A stretch of DNA of 64,000 nt. Source: Trichoplax adhaerens (lineage: Eukaryota; Placozoa; Uniplacotomia; Trichoplacea; Trichoplacidae). Where the stretch lies: assembly GCF_000150275.1 (NCBI RefSeq), contig NW_002060950.1, positions 2,282,106 through 2,346,105 on the forward strand, given 5' to 3'. Below the pieces are notes generated by a model that worked only from the letters and a program-made list of their open reading frames with translations, was not told the origin of the DNA and searched no databases. This document shows positions 35,526 through 50,700 of the stretch, piece by piece (the stretch's first letter is position 1; every line of letters begins with the position of its first letter). Position numbers and translations under genes: made by a program.

Positions 35526-38500
35526 ATTCTGTTAGTTCGTTCTAGAAGTCTTTAGTAGTAGTATTCGGCTAGAGTAGAGCTGTGTAGTTAATCTTTGTAT
35601 AAGATTCAATAAAGCTTTTATTTTTCTAAAATTTGGAATTTCGTGATTGGTATATATCACACACCTATATAGCTTACGATCATAAGTTATGTTTGACGTT
35701 ACAGAACCAAAGTTTATCCAATAAAATTTTAGCTCGTATAATTCGCATTTCAAAATCATCAACACAGATTGAATTTCTACTTCATTCTAAGCCTATTTGT
35801 GAGGCATAAACACATCTAAAAGTAATCTTAGCACGTGAAATCTAGTACATTAATTACTTTTAATGGTAACATCTGGATTGTATGTTAGTCATCGATTTAT
35901 TGTTAAAATTAATAAATTCTAGAGTAAGCCATTGTTCTTAACTCTTAAGAAGTAAAGGGATAATTAATTACTAAAAATCTTGCGAACAGATATTAAGTAG
36001 CTGAAGTTTCAAAGTTTATGGATATAGTCAACCATAAATTCAGGAAATATAAACTGTAAAATATAAAATTCTGTTCCATACATCAATTAATTAGTTATAA
36101 TGCTATTCTGTTATAGGTATCAGTTGTGGAGTAACAAATTGCACCTCTTTGGTGTAATAATTAAATTGTTACAACTCAAGGGCTAAATGCTATTTCATAA
36201 TAGTAAGAGAAGATGAATTAATTAATTTTAAATATAAGCATGATATTAAAGTCAAACTGAATCTTATACAAGAAGGGTTACCGTATTGGATAGATTGCTA
36301 TCGCTAGTTTTCAATCAAATATGAGCAAGACCAATTTGCAACTTTACGCTTTCAGTTCGTATAATGCTGCAAATTTAATTATTTTTCTTTCACTATAACT
36401 CTAAATTTCTTTAATCCCTACGTATTTGCTAACGCAACTGCTATGTTGTACGCATATGTAGTTATAAAGTGAGGTACTGATGAGATCTCTAATTTGAGGT
36501 TAACATAGTTTTTAAATTCACTAAAAAATTTATTTCACTGTTGATAAACCAATAGAGTTTTCTTAGTTTAAATAAAGAATTAATTATTCGCTTTCATATA
36601 CTTGATGAAATTTTACGACATTGATTAAGATTAGCAACCGAATATTGATAAGATTCAATTTTCAACTAAATAAAGTGAAACAATATCATAATAAATTGCT
36701 TAAGGCTTTAATCTCTTAATTGTTCTATACTTTCCGGTTCTTTTTCTGGTATTGATAGTAACCATAAGCATAAATTTTTTAAATATATATAGCATTATAT
36801 TATGAGTAGATAGCTTGAATTAAACATATACGGACATTAGAAGAAATTTTAAAAATTTTGATAACATCATGAGAAATAATGTAGTTTTAGTGTTGTGGAA
36901 AAACATCTTATCGTTGATAGCTAGTTATGAACCCTTATGATGGCGTTACTGCTAATAGCCATTCTTTTTCATTTAGGTATACTTTCGAGACCGCTGCAAC
37001 TGCCAATCGTCATAAAAATCGTACATCCCCTTTTTTAATTAAATCAAATAATAATAATTGTTCGTTTTTGTTTGCTATATAATGAGATCTACCAGATAAT
37101 TGATCATTGCTTTATCGATTAAGTTCGGTTTAAATTTATTCGGAGTTCCTCACCCATTGGAAAAGAATACTTATAAATTCTATATTGACGTACAATGTAT
37201 TATTCTCCAATAACGGTTATTTGTTTGGGTACAAGCTAAATGTTCTTTTATTATATGATAATTAATTAATAGCTGTAAGAGATTGAATGTTTAAAAGTAG
37301 AATGATGAAATGATGTCGTAAATGATTAAATATAAGTTTAAATCAGAAGATTGATAATACAACGATTAATTTCTTACGTATAGAAGATCAAAGTATATAA
37401 CTGAACTCAATCATTTGGGATTACCTTCGGTATAAAAGCCAATGACATCTACCGTATTTGAAGATATCATTTAAAATTAATGGGTATAAAATAATTATTG
37501 TATGTTAGCGTGATCACACAAAATAGTATTATTCATATCAGAATTAGGTTGAAATTGTATAGCGCCAGCAGCTTAGGAATCAAGGATAAAATGGTATAAT
37601 ATAGCAACTAATGCCTCAGTAAACTGAAAGAAAGAAATATTACTATTAGATAGTAATTAACAAGATTAATAATGATTATAATTACTATAGACATCAGAGA
37701 ATTTAAAATTTCTTACCCGAGTTATCATCATTAAGATAAAGAGTAGATGTAGATTCTAGTCTATCATTTAAGCAAAAGTATGAAAGAATGACTTATGCCA
37801 AGAACATAATGAAGAAAGAACTTAACATAGAAACGACCATCGTTACTTGCTTTCGGAAGTTAAAGAATGAAGAAAAAATAGTGTTTAAGTCTTGACTACA
37901 GTATAAGTACTATTGCACTAAGTGCGTTACAATTGAATCAAATGAAGAAGTAATGACGAATAGAATTAGTTAAGAAACCGGAGGAAAGTCTTTTTGCCAG
38001 TTGTCTAGAAATTATCTGAAAGATCTTGGATCAGTTTTAACATTAAAATTTCTAGCTGGAATAAGCAAGAAAGTGATAAATGAATGCGATCTATAGCATT
38101 TCTTGATCCGAGAACGCTCAATCTAAATTTAATTTTAGGAATCAAATATATGCTATACTAGACGCTTCTTCTTTGATACAACAGACCAATTACGTTTTCA
38201 ATTAACGCTTGGAATTGCACGCGACTGTATCAATTAGATGATCAATCTGAGAAGGTTAATAAAGTCCATCAGTCCATACCCTATACTGACTATGGCTATT
38301 GTTTTGTTATTTATTTCGTGTTTTCTCTGGTTCAATTTCTTATACAATTAAATTGGGTGATCATAATAATACATATAAGAGCTATGGAGTCGAAATGGAG
38401 AACGGTGCCAGTAGTCTCTTGCTTAATTATTTTGCTATGAATTGCAGCAGTATTAGGAAATATTTATCGTTCTCGGCGAAGAATAAGAATGAAAATTTTA

Positions 38501-39693
38501 GTGAATGTATGTAACTCTTAAATAATAATTGTAATCAGTGAGAATATACGAGGACAAGAATGACATCATAGAATTTTTTAAAGAATCTCTCAAATAAAGT
38601 CTATTGAAGCAATATCGAAACATTGACGTGAGAGTTTATCCAAAGAAGTATCGATATTCTTAAATTATATAAGAACCCATTAATAAGACGAGTTTAAAGT
38701 GGTATAGTGAAACTTATTGCAGACTTCATCATTAAAAGAAGTAATGATATGATCGCGAGATTCGTATGTAGAATTTAAATTACCAGTATTAAATGATATC
38801 CAAGGATTGGTATGGTCCAGGTAAAGAAATGTTGAAGTGAAATCGTTAGAATGATAGGAATGTACATTAAAAGAAGGAGCTTGAAGTAATCATTTTAGAA
38901 ATAAAGTCGCACGATAGACTTGTAATGAAATTTCGTGTAATGTGGCCAAATTTATTAAAATTCGCAATTATAAGAAAGACTACTTTTCAGGTAAATTTAG
39001 TATTACTTAAGATTGTTTTTATTAAACTCTAACAAGAATTATATTAACGATAGAATCTACCGCAGAAAATGTATACGAATCCAATTTTCCGGTTTTATCA
39101 AAACTGCTCATTAAATCAATTAATTTGCGGATGAATTGGGGATTTTTTAATATAAAATAATCTTACTACAGTGTATGGTCCACATTTAGCCATCTAGTAC
39201 GGTATTATATGAATATGTATCAGAGTGGAAGAAAGAGTTTTTCTGAAAGTTAAAATGCCTTTAAATGGAATTTACCGGTGAAAAAGCTATAAGTCTTTAT
39301 TCAGATTGCATCAGTTTAGATTAGTGATAAGCATTATCAGTGATAATGTTGATATCAACATTTACTAAATGAGCTTACTACAGTATCCTTACTTTAAAAT
39401 CGTTGCCAAACCCTTTATATGCACTGATATACTGAAGTAAATATGAACTCCTTCCATATTCTGGCTTGAAAAGTTCTTTATCTTTCATTTATTATTACAA
39501 TGAATCTATTGTAGTTTTAATGATTTACCGCTATGCCTTAAACATGGGCACAAAATCGGGAGAGGCTTACTAACCTTAAATTAGCAGCAAATGGATATTT
39601 TTACCGCATTAGAAAGAAGGAAATAGTAGACTGCATAAATTCCGAGGTATATGGTTGCTAATTCCTTAAAGATTTGGCTGACTGTGATTAGAA

Positions 39694-40698
39694 TTAATAC
39701 GTAGGGTTAACTTTTCCTCTTGAAAATCGCACAGTAGACGCCAAATAAGCAGATGCTTTAGTATTAGTTGAATCTCCAATATTAGCATCATAACGTTGGC
39801 GGCGTAGTATACTAATAGTTAATCGTCGTTGCCCTTTCATTAAAGCTTGCTGAACTTCGTGTTTCAATGAACCAGTAAATAAGGTATAAAATATTGGATT
39901 CAAGGCTGTGTGAATGTAAGGTAATATTCGTAAACCAATTTGAATGGCTTCTTTAACTTTTGAAGGTAGCAATATCGATGATCGAATCATGTAATAGATA
40001 CAGAAAGGTAACCAACATATCAAATAGAAACTAGTGATCAATACCACCTGATAATAAGCACGATTATTTTTACGTACAGTTGTGGTTAGTTGTTTTGCTG
40101 TCTTGCTGTAGCTAACAACGAGGTATAAAATCCACATATAGAGGGAGAGTGTAATAATACATGGTATAAAATACATAAATAAGAATAGTAACCACTGAAC
40201 GGCTAAAATCCCACTTGGCGATTGATCGAGGATATACCAAACTTTGATCAGAAGGAATGAAGCAATAAAGGGGATTAACCATGCGATGATATTAATAGAT
40301 ACGATAATAGTAGTAGTCATAATTCGTTTATATTTTAATGGAATATAGACTCGCAGAAAGCGATGAACAGTTAGCATGGTGATTTGCCAATTAAATGCTC
40401 CTACAAATGCATTTTGCACTGCTAAGGCAGATAGCATATCTATTTTCAATTGGGCTATCAGAATTAGATGAATAATTCCTGTTCCAATACTGGAAGTAAA
40501 TATATTGCTAATGAATGTAACTTCACGATTTCTTAATGTTTTGTGAAATAAAACAAAACTTAGGCCCAAAAAATTAATTGCAATAACTATTATAGCGATG
40601 ATCAAGGTTATTGTATTTTCGATGGCTAAAACTTGAGCGGCAACAGACAGTGTCTCATCCAGTGTTTGATTGTTTTGCGAAGAATTAGTACTAGCCAT
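39694..40698 (-). CDS. Intronless rhodopsin-family GPCR
   Basis: A 334-residue protein from a genuine ATG in one exon. It starts with a short, Asn/Ser-rich, potentially glycosylated N terminus (NSSQNNQT). Seven hydrophobic helices follow. TM6 has CWLPF and TM7 has NPIFY, both class-A landmarks; the end of TM3 reads VHRFLRVY, so the DRY aspartate is histidine. TM2 lacks the usual LAxAD motif. The tail is short, with basic and Ser/Thr residues. Ligand cannot be deduced; it looks like a member of a lineage-specific receptor expansion. It is unrelated in detail to the giant receptor. A possible AATAAA signal lies about 200 bases downstream on the minus strand (39,488-39,493). Confidence 0.88.
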   Translation of the reverse strand: MASTNSSQNNQTLDETLSVAAQVLAIENTITLIIAIIVIAINFLGLSFVLFHKTLRNREVTFISNIFTSSIGTGIIHLILIAQLKIDMLSALAVQNAFVGAFNWQITMLTVHRFLRVYIPLKYKRIMTTTIIVSINIIAWLIPFIASFLLIKVWYILDQSPSGILAVQWLLFLFMYFIPCIITLSLYMWILYLVVSYSKTAKQLTTTVRKNNRAYYQVVLITSFYLICWLPFCIYYMIRSSILLPSKVKEAIQIGLRILPYIHTALNPIFYTLFTGSLKHEVQQALMKGQRRLTISILRRQRYDANIGDSTNTKASAYLASTVRFSRGKVNPTY

Positions 40699-43600
40699 GA
40701 TAGATAAAGATGAGAATTAAAATGGATCCAAACCGAAAATCCTGCTTTTTAATGAAAAGCGGTAGATGAATAATATGATAAGTTCGTAAGGATATTCTTT
40801 ATAATTACTTTGCAATTATAAAATCATCAAGACTACAACAAAATAGATTTCCAAATTCTATTCACCACCATCGAGTGCAGTTATTTCAAAAATGGTAAGT
40901 GAAGGTAACAGAGAGCAGTTAATTATGAGTAATCTTAATTTATCTCACTAAATAATATGAATTATTAAAAGTGAAAAGAGGTGTCTAGTTTAGTGTTAAA
41001 TATCCAGATGCTGGAGCCTTTGTTTGAATAATTTTTTTGTAGTATACAATAATAACAGTTAGACACAAAGCAAGGCAAAAAGTTACATAATAAATTCGTG
41101 ATTCAGTTATTTGATTTTAGAATTAGCTTAGTGATAATCAAGTGATCGCTTCCTTTCATTAATTTTCAATTTATTATACTATTATATATTTTATTGATCT
41201 AGTTTTTGACGTAAGGACTATGATATAACATTGTATCTTGCTACGATTTTATTAGCCCAGAAAATATAATTGTAGTCAAAGTACTGTAAATAATTATTCA
41301 TGGTAGATATATTCGAACTTGACCGAGTATTTTAACTCCAGTGGATTACATTTACGAATCAATAAACCAACACAACATGTTGATGGCACCAATATCAGCC
41401 CACACACTACCGTCGAGAATATCCGCTATTTTGTTTATAAAATTAATCTTTAATTGTATATTGTTTCGTGCCCTTGATCCTCTTATACTATTCTGATAAC
41501 CGGTAACCAAAATAATACTTTTCAATCACTGTGAATAAGATTAGCTTCAAATTTTTAATCCTAATATAGCCTAAGGATACAAAAAAATGATTATGAAATT
41601 GACTCATTTATTTGATGATCAGTTCTGTTGGCTAATTGTAACAAGGCTATATAGCAGAATATTGGGGGAAAAAAATAGCAATTGGATATATTTTATAATT
41701 TAAGTAAGAGTCATTCATACAAGCAGTATGAAGTTGACATATGTTGCAATAGATTTTTCTGCTCACTGTTATTAAGTTTCCTTAGCAAAATTATCAATGA
41801 GAAATATTCTTCTACATTGCTATCAACATTAATATCAGCACACTACGGCAGAAATAACTGCAATAGCCATGAAAGAAGTTGAATTAGATCATTATTTACC
41901 CAAGTATCTGCTATCAAAAACAAAAGATGGAAATTTTCGTAAAAATTGGTCGTATTCTGCTTTCTTCTTTATAGTATTACCTTACATAAAATTAGATTTA
42001 TTTAGAGCACATTTATTAGTACGTATAGTTTATAGTGCTTTGATATATTCCAACTGTGATGTCCTACTATGTATTGTTATTATTTTTTTAGATTTATTAG
42101 TGTAAGTCTTTTGATAGGTTTACTAACTGAATTAGAATTATACTGCAATAAATGTAAGCTACCCTGCATTTTCAAGCCTTTTTGATCTTACTTTCTTGAA
42201 TATACTATAACAAAATTATTACATCTAGTAACTATTATGAAACTTTTATAAGCACTTCATTATCTTGGAAATGTTGGTCTTTCGTATCTTATTGTTTTTA
42301 ACTGCTAAGGGACAGCGAAAATTATTGCCCTTCTCGAATACGCTTATCCTAATGTATTTATTACCGATATTGAATAGTGCATGGAGGCTATTTTCGCCTT
42401 TAAATATTGGCAAATTTCTGTAATAATTTTCTGGGTTACCGTATACCACTTTAGAATGCTATCTACCTTTCATTACCTTTCATTTCCTTGGAAATTGTAG
42501 ACTACTATGATAATTTTACTGCTGAATAGTATTTAAATTGCCGTTTTAGAAATATTGCGTTTTTACTCTATGTTTCTTTGTCGAGTATATTTTGCCTTGC
42601 CTTAAAGTTACTCACACTACATTAGTGAGTAAATTTTATCATACCTATATCTTCCGACTACAATTTTACGAAATTAATTATCTTGCGGAAGTGATCGTTT
42701 TATTCATCATATTTCCGTCCAGTTACGTTCTATTTACCAAGAAAATATGCACTATATTTTTTTGACATCGTTTATGTTATTTTTATGCTATACTTTATTT
42801 TTGGTATTATCTTGTGATTACTTTCGTGATTTTCAGGTCAGGTTGACCTTAGGATCTCGAGAAAACACACTCGTAAATCTAATTTAAGGATAGAATCTTG
42901 TAATTTTCGTCTAAATAAATATATAATTGCTTTCAATGTTCTCCTATAATGAATATTGTTGGTGAATAAAATCTCGTTGTTAGTAAAATTGGGTATTCTT
43001 GCTTACAGTTTTCTTATACGTATAAAGAATTGAATCCCTCCCTGTCTATGGTACGATATGTATCTCTATCAGGTATTGCACAAAGTCGGGAGTCAAAGTT
43101 CTACCTAATGATACTGACAGAGACTTTGCGATTACTACAAATGATACTTTAAAAGCTATTATGTTCAAATAGAATGATACGTTGAAATAGATTATTTATA
43201 AATTTAAATAGTTCTGCTTATTTATGAGCATTTAATTATGATGAAACCATAATATTTATTTTAAAGCTATCATTAATTAATTAATTACTATTGGTTTCCT
43301 AGCTACGACTACATTCACCTTTTGGATCAAATGGATAAAAACTTTGAATATACAAGATTCTACTGTAAGATATTAATATCCTACAAATCCAGTTTTGTTG
43401 CACTCATAAGAGGCTGATTTTGATATAATTTCCTAATGTTAGCAAGGGTAAATAACTGGAGCCATTAGGTAATCGTCAAATTATCATCTTTTCATAAATT
43501 ATAGTTAAAGACTTAGAATAAATTCCGTAAAATTCAGACGATGTTTATATAAAACGTGTTTATTTACTGTCTACAGGAACTAAGGCTAATAACAATGTAA

Positions 43601-46600
43601 ATTTTACTAGTAGAATTAGCTAGTCGTTATTACAACTATTAAGTACAATAATAATTTCTTTGCACGCTTCAATTTGATATTAATATACTAAAAATGAATT
43701 CGTACACAACGAAATTTTGTTTCAACTCTATTTCACATATATAAAGCGATACTGAGTTCTACTAGCCTTGAATTCTAACCTCGATTTTTTAATCTGAAAT
43801 GATCCTTTGTAATATGTGAATAATTTTATAGTAAATTGAAATTTGCACCTTTACATACTATGCTCTGGGAGGGTAGAGCGGATTTTAAGGTTTCTTTAAA
43901 CACGACATGGCACTAAAATGCGCAATAAAATGGCTTGATGTTGGAGTATTTCAATTCTAATGTAAACAAATATCAACTAATAAGACTAGTAAGTAATTAA
44001 GTCTATTCCATGTATTCGTAAGTACGATACGTACTGCATATGAATTTCTTAACTTTAATGGAGCCTACGTTAGCTTTGACAACGGAAGATCATTTACACA
44101 GGCTAGATCTATGTACAAATTTATTGGCCACTAAATTTCTTTGTTACTTCAATCATGATATAATCGCGCTATAGAAATGAGATTTGTAATATTTATTTTG
44201 CATTGCTATAATAGAAATGAATATGTTCAACCCTGCATCATCATACCGATGACATTACAATCTCCAGTACCTGTGATAGAAACAAATTTCAAATCAATGA
44301 GGCTTCCACATTTCTGTTACCTTCAGCAAGTTTTACGTATAAGAAACATATGTAATTATTAATAATAATGCTATATTTTATACGGACGAATAAGCCTAGG
44401 GTTAAGAACCTATACACTAAGCAGATCATTGATAATTTTCGCATGTCACAAACCGTTACCGATACTTACAGTATAAAATAATTAAAGAAATAATGTTAAT
44501 AATGCAAATAAAGAATGTCAAACTCTTATGTTCTTGTAAGTAGCATTCAGAATCAAAAAAGTGATGGATATATTAAATTAATAAAGGTAATAGAACAGTG
44601 CAACGTAAATTAGTATTGAAATTGCAGACTATTAGCTATGTTTAGTATGATGTACGGTAGCGTGACTTTTTATATTTATCTTAATACATGGTTAGTAGCA
44701 TGGCTGTGCAGTAGACTGCAAATGGAAGATTCTATGCTAGATTATAGATGAAAGTATACTGTACACTGTACAATAAGGGGTCGAGTTAATATTAAGGTTA
44801 GAAGTAAAAATAGATTTGTAAATCATATATTAGGATATACCTAGTTCATCGTACTCTGACTGGTAGAAATAATGTCGACGTGAATACAGTAGTAGTTTCT
44901 ATATTGGATTAATGACAGTCCGCTATAAAATGTTGTTACTAATAATAATCTGAATATGTGTAAAATATGGTAGAATATTACTATGCTGATAATTATAGCA
45001 GTGAATGCTACGAAATGTATATAAGCTGACAATATAAACTTGGGATCTATGCCATTGCATGAAAATTTCCGAGCTTCAATAATAGTTGCGATTAGCGAAA
45101 GTAGATTGTCTTTCAAGATTTCATATATCATATTGGTAGTGTACGTAAATACAGAAATTTATGAAAGTATAAAATCTGTACAAAATCTCCTGCTTTTCAG
45201 TGAATGTTATAACTTGCTGTATTCTTATATATTCGATTCTTACAAACCGCTATTTTTGTTATAATAATTGTCTGAAGACATCCTTAGCTATTGCATGAAC
45301 TATTCATAAAAGCGACAACTATAGCTATTATACATATAAAACTTTAGTAAGTTCAATCAATAAATTATTTGCAAAAATAGAGAGGTAACACTAAATTTGT
45401 AAGGTACAATAAAATAAAGTCATACTAGGATATTTCCTAAAGGTGGATCGATCTCAGATTTTATATCTAATTGGTGAAGATTTAAGCGAAATGATTAATA
45501 TCAAAGTGAATTAGATATTATACTATTGATTAATTGACTGTTCTGTGAAGCGATTGATGATAAAGATTTTGAAGTTTGATTAATTAATAATAAAGGCCTG
45601 ATAAAGGATGATGTAAATAGTAATCTAGGGTCAATTACTTTATGAATTAATGTCGAAAAGGTAGGAAATCAATTAATTAGCCTGTCTATGTATCTTCATT
45701 ATGCTCTCTTAGCAGAACATAGAAGCACGTTTTATTCCATTTAAACATATTTAACTTTTAAAATACAACTTTATTCTTCTGTTTCAATAAAAATGGTTAC
45801 TTTTAGTTTATGATACAAAAAGGTTCAATAGGAAGTATATTAGCCAAAATGCTTGGATCAATTAATCGATATTTAAAGCTAGCTAATTGTTAGGTAAGAT
45901 ATAACCGGAACTATACTGGCAATGATTTCATTGCACTTTTTCTACTGACTCTATTACAACAAATTATTTTAACTAATGTACTAATTTCGTTTATAGTGGA
46001 TTTATCAGTTGCAAAATATCATCTTATTATAATTTACATCCACAATGCAAAGCGGAAATAAAGATTATAATTATTGATATAACATAATAAATTATGAGTG
46101 TATCCGTCAATTTAAGGAAGATTAACACTTTAGATAGAGCTCTAGACTTTAGTGAATGAGTTAAGTATTATTAGCGATCACAAATGTCTAGTTGTAGCAA
46201 CGAACAATATTTAAAATTTCTGCTTGACAGCTTGTTACATGAGAGCATAGCCCGTCTTTAATATATTTGTTACACTGCCCAAGGTGAATAGCTTATCGTG
46301 AGAATTCGTTGTACAAGTATTTCAACTACAGGTGCACTAAACAGGTAATTTACGTAACACTGGTACATCGTATTCCGTTGTTGACAGGTGATATATTCGT
46401 ACTACATGTTTTTAACTTGTCCTGCAATATTATCGAAATTATGTACTCAATCATTAAATAGGAAGGAGCTTATGCTCTCAGTCTTCATGAATATAGCCAC
46501 AGTATCTGAAATACGAGACTAAAATTCATCCATGTTAACTTAGGTTAGTCATGAAATTTTATGATCGTTCCTACGTATACATTGGCATTAGAAATGACTT

Positions 46601-47755
46601 GTAAAGTTTAGGCCTTCAGTACTAAATCAGTTATTTATTACTGTCCTATTTCCGTTTCGTTTTAGTTAGTTATCCGCGTATGGAGTAATATTGAGATTTT
46701 GATATTTAGTTAAATCCCAAAGGATGCCAATGCCAATTTTACTACAGTATTCTGTTTTGCTGCAGAAAATACCGAACTGCTAAGATATTACTGATACGTA
46801 TTCTCGTTTAATTAATTCTTTTTTTTGCCGTAAGAATGGACTTTTTTTTCTTATAGTTCATGCCGCAACTGCCCGTAAGTAATTTATGAGATAGGTCTAC
46901 GAATGCAAGCAGCTACATGATGTTGTTGGAAATATGGAATAAATTTGTTACGCCATTTTATTTGCATTGTCGCGCTCAAAGAATAAATAAAAAAATATCG
47001 CCTAGTTGTTTTCGGTGTCAGACCAGCATGGCTAATTATAAAATAATTATACATGCTAGTATTATTGATTTACTCTATTATAATTATTATCATGAAACCG
47101 TTAGGAGTAACAGAAAAAAAATTTGGCTGTAACTTTAATAAATGAGAGTACTACGGTACTATCAAGTTTATGTGACGGTTGTCTTATAAAAGGTACGATA
47201 CTGCAATTACATGTTAGCTTTATTGAAAAGAGGAATTCTTGCCTCAAAGAGATCACATATCATTTAAATCATTTGATGATAACAAGTCAGAAAAATAATG
47301 TCCAAATAGCTTGTTTAAATTGATAGCTGAACTTGGCTATAAGGTTGATCGAGACATACAGTAATAATTTTATAAATACGGCTACATCAATAAGTGGCCA
47401 AGGCTGTGTAAACCAGAAATTCGAAATTTAAAGCATCATATCAAAGAAATAATAATCGAAAAGTTAAGCGGACAACATTAAATACAGATAGGTGGACGCT
47501 ATCAATTCACAGTGACTTCTGAGTCACATTAATGTTATTACTAGTACATACTCGTACAAGGTTCATCAGTCTGCCATTTTCTGTATAGTATTTGATATAA
47601 TACAGGTCAGATAACATTCAACGATCAAACAATGCCTGAGTTTAAGACTAATTACTACAGATTTAATCGTGGTGTTTGCTCATTGTAGCAGTAACGAAAG
47701 AATGAGTCTTCAAGATATATAACATACTGCGAAATACTGTAGATAAAAAATATAT
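40699..47755. other. Gene-poor stretch of about 7 kb
   Basis: No supported gene. Open frames here are short and lack recognisable motifs. The only structure seen is the second copy of a diverged duplication at 44,596-45,045. Confidence 0.4.
44596..45045 (-). repeat. Diverged duplication, copy 2
   Basis: Partner of 35,097-35,525, about 9.5 kb away in the same orientation. Here the minus-strand frame is longer, starting near 45,131, and reads through a strongly hydrophobic stretch before SLIQY and the QSTMN end. Substitutions are spread along both copies, so the duplication is old. Confidence 0.5.
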
Positions 47756-50700
47756 TTATGTTAAACTGAACTGCATAATAAATAACGGATAAGCGTAACA
47801 GTCACCATTTATCACATACATAGAGGGACTTGCTTTATCGTCTACCACGCTACTATAACAACATCTGGGAGCTTCTGGTAAATATGGCAGTACCATTTCA
47901 TCTTTTCGAGGTTCGGTAGATAATCCAGTTAAAACTTTCGCACAAACTAAAATGATATCTTTATCTGCGGGGTGAATATGATGATTGTACATCGCAACTT
48001 TAACGGCCTTCTTTGCAGTGACCGCAAAAGTAGTACCGAACGAATATTTAACTGCATGAGAATATCAAAAAGAAACTTATTACTGCCTTTAATCCAATTG
48101 TTAATACCATGCACTGTGTTGTATTTGTATATCAAACGATAATTTAAACTATGTATTATTCTCACCAGTGTCTGATCCAGTAAATTCTCTTTTAAATCCA
48201 CTAATAATGATTCTTCGAGCACCTTCAACATTAGTAGCATAAAAGAGAATTCTTTCTATTGGCGACTTTTGTATATCTGAAAATCGGGCTACCAATGCAG
48301 ATACATAACGTTTTTGAATGTCGTATTGTTCATATAGGATCTGATTTTCTACTTCAAAGAGGTTCACAACATCATACTCCAAATTACTAATAGTTGCAAG
48401 TAGCTTCTCGCCAATACTAGAGTCCGGTAAGATTGTATATATGCACGGTTCAGTTTTTATATCAGTAAATTCATTCACATCATCGGAGACTGTTCTATCT
48501 TTTATTGGCGTAGGAACTTTTAGCAAGTTCGCTTTTTTGATTGCATCTTCAGTGCCTGATGCTTCGCGGCTGTCTTCATGTGAAATGATATAATCTCGAT
48601 AAGAAGCGTGTATACCATCCCGTAAATTATTACGATTACTACTATTGCCATAGTCTGCTGATGACATCAATGGTGGTAGCGTTCGGATCATATCACTTAC
48701 GAGGGTCTGATCGTTTACTGTTATAACTAATCGTATGTCACGATAGGCATGGTGACGATGCCGGAATAAATATTCCGACAAAATTTTAAGTAAGCGTAAA
48801 GGTGCAACTTTGATGTCCATGAAATAGCTCCAGTTATTATCGATACGTATAGCAATAGATTTCAGATTGCAAACGTCTGCGTCTTCAAAACACTTTGCTA
48901 TCTGGAAATTCAATTCCAGAAGCATTCGACTATGGCGATTTTCTTCAGCCATGTAATAGGTTGTGACGGGTATATGATAAATGTATTGACAGTGCAAACT
49001 GCTGCCGTCAGTTTTATAAAAGGAACCTTTTTTCAATTTGGATAATTCGTTTTGGTGTTTCTTACCATAACGCGTTTCATCAGATAAATTAATACGAGCT
49101 GTATCTTCCTCTAAATTATCTTCGTAATTTAAGATAATTATTCCGTCAACCTAAATAATTAATTTATGCGTTCCATCATAATTATAGCGTTAATTGAAGA
49201 TTAATTTTGAAGGAAATGGAAAGTTATATTATGACAAAATTTCAGTTATAGCTTATTTAGCATTATTTGGCTACTGATTATAATAGTACAGTATAATATT
49301 GTAGCATACTTATACGTGAGAGCAGAACTTACCTTTTGATCTTTAACTTTACCAGAAAGAACACTTATTTGTACACCATTTACTATCTGACTGTATATTT
49401 CATTAGCATCACTGAGGTCAACTAATTTATGCGAGTGATCAGGTGAAGTCGGACAATTACTCAGCGAAATATTATCACTAAATTGACAATTTTTGTTATT
49501 CCTAATAGCTTTATCCGAGACAGAAGAAGCTAGTGAAGAAACTTCGGTAGTATTCTGAACGCTTGGGCTAGTGATCATGTCTTCTGTAATTAGCTGATCG
49601 GAGGTAAGAGGGTGATCATTTAAAATGATGCAACTTTTAAATGTTTTCAAAAACTCAGTATAAAATTCTTGCTGATAGATGATCCATCGGATTTCACGTA
49701 AAAAGTTGCTACCGCGCTTTTGCTCGCAATATGCTATAACCATTTGACTAAAAGCTTTAGCAACGGCAGTGACCGATAGACGTAAATTACCAGTGCCAAT
49801 AGATGGTATGGCTATCGAAGACATTTTATAGGTATTGGCTAACAAGAGGCATTTGTATAGTTCATCAGCCATCGTCTAATGAAAGTTTTTACGGACATTA
49901 GCAGCTTGCAATTGTAGTTTGATGGGTTACATAGAAGTTTAAAAGTTACGCAATATTATGATTACAGCAAAGATCTTCCGAAACTGTAATAACTATGCCA
50001 GCTTAGGTCCTCTTACCTTTATTCTAGTTGCTTCATTCGGATGCGAGTAGTGAATGAATGGAATGAAATATACTGACTTGCATGGCAATGTTTCTCCTTT
50101 TACCATGTAGACAGATCCCCAGTGGAGATCATTTACTTTTTTTGCAGCCAGAGTAAATTGGGGTCCACCAAGATTACATAATTTCTTCAATAAAGCGCCA
50201 CCCTCCATCTTGCTTGAGCACGAGCAAATGATGACATCCACCTTCGGTAAGAGTTGATGAATGGGCGTTCATATTTTAGTAGTTTATGGTTTCCATTTCA
50301 GAATAAAAGTAACAAAAATCTCTTTACGACAACTACGATTGTAACACAAACGACTATAGCAACACTACAGCTCTATTCCTACTCCAATTATTCAAGAATG
50401 AAATCAGAAGCCTTTCACTTAGCTAGCCTAGCTAGCTAGGAGATCCAGTAAAACAATCTTTCACGTTAAAGACTGGACAGTAACAATCATATAATTGCTT
50501 TATGGCTGCAAAGATTCACATTGAAGTAGTACAGTACTGATTGTGATTTATTATAATTAGCAGTGTCCAATTTATTCGTACTAGCGTTTAATAAATTATA
50601 TTTACAGCGCTCCAAAAGCAATTGTTGTCAGGTAAGGCTAGATCTACATCATCAACGCAGGATTTATTCTAGTATACCTTCTGCTGGGTAAGATCTCCAA

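Larger units (their letters stand above)
25779..39693. other. Gene-poor stretch of about 13.9 kb
   Basis: No gene could be supported here apart from the doubtful ORF at 28,875-29,321. The sequence is AT-rich with stops frequent in all frames. It includes the 5' flank of the giant receptor and one copy of a diverged duplication (35,097-35,525). It could hold short exons that I cannot recognise, regulatory DNA or old repeats. Confidence 0.4.

Noticed and set aside
41682-42105. Two neighbouring plus-strand frames of 66 and 78 codons
   Set aside because: No motif, no splice pattern joining them and AT-driven composition; no better than chance.
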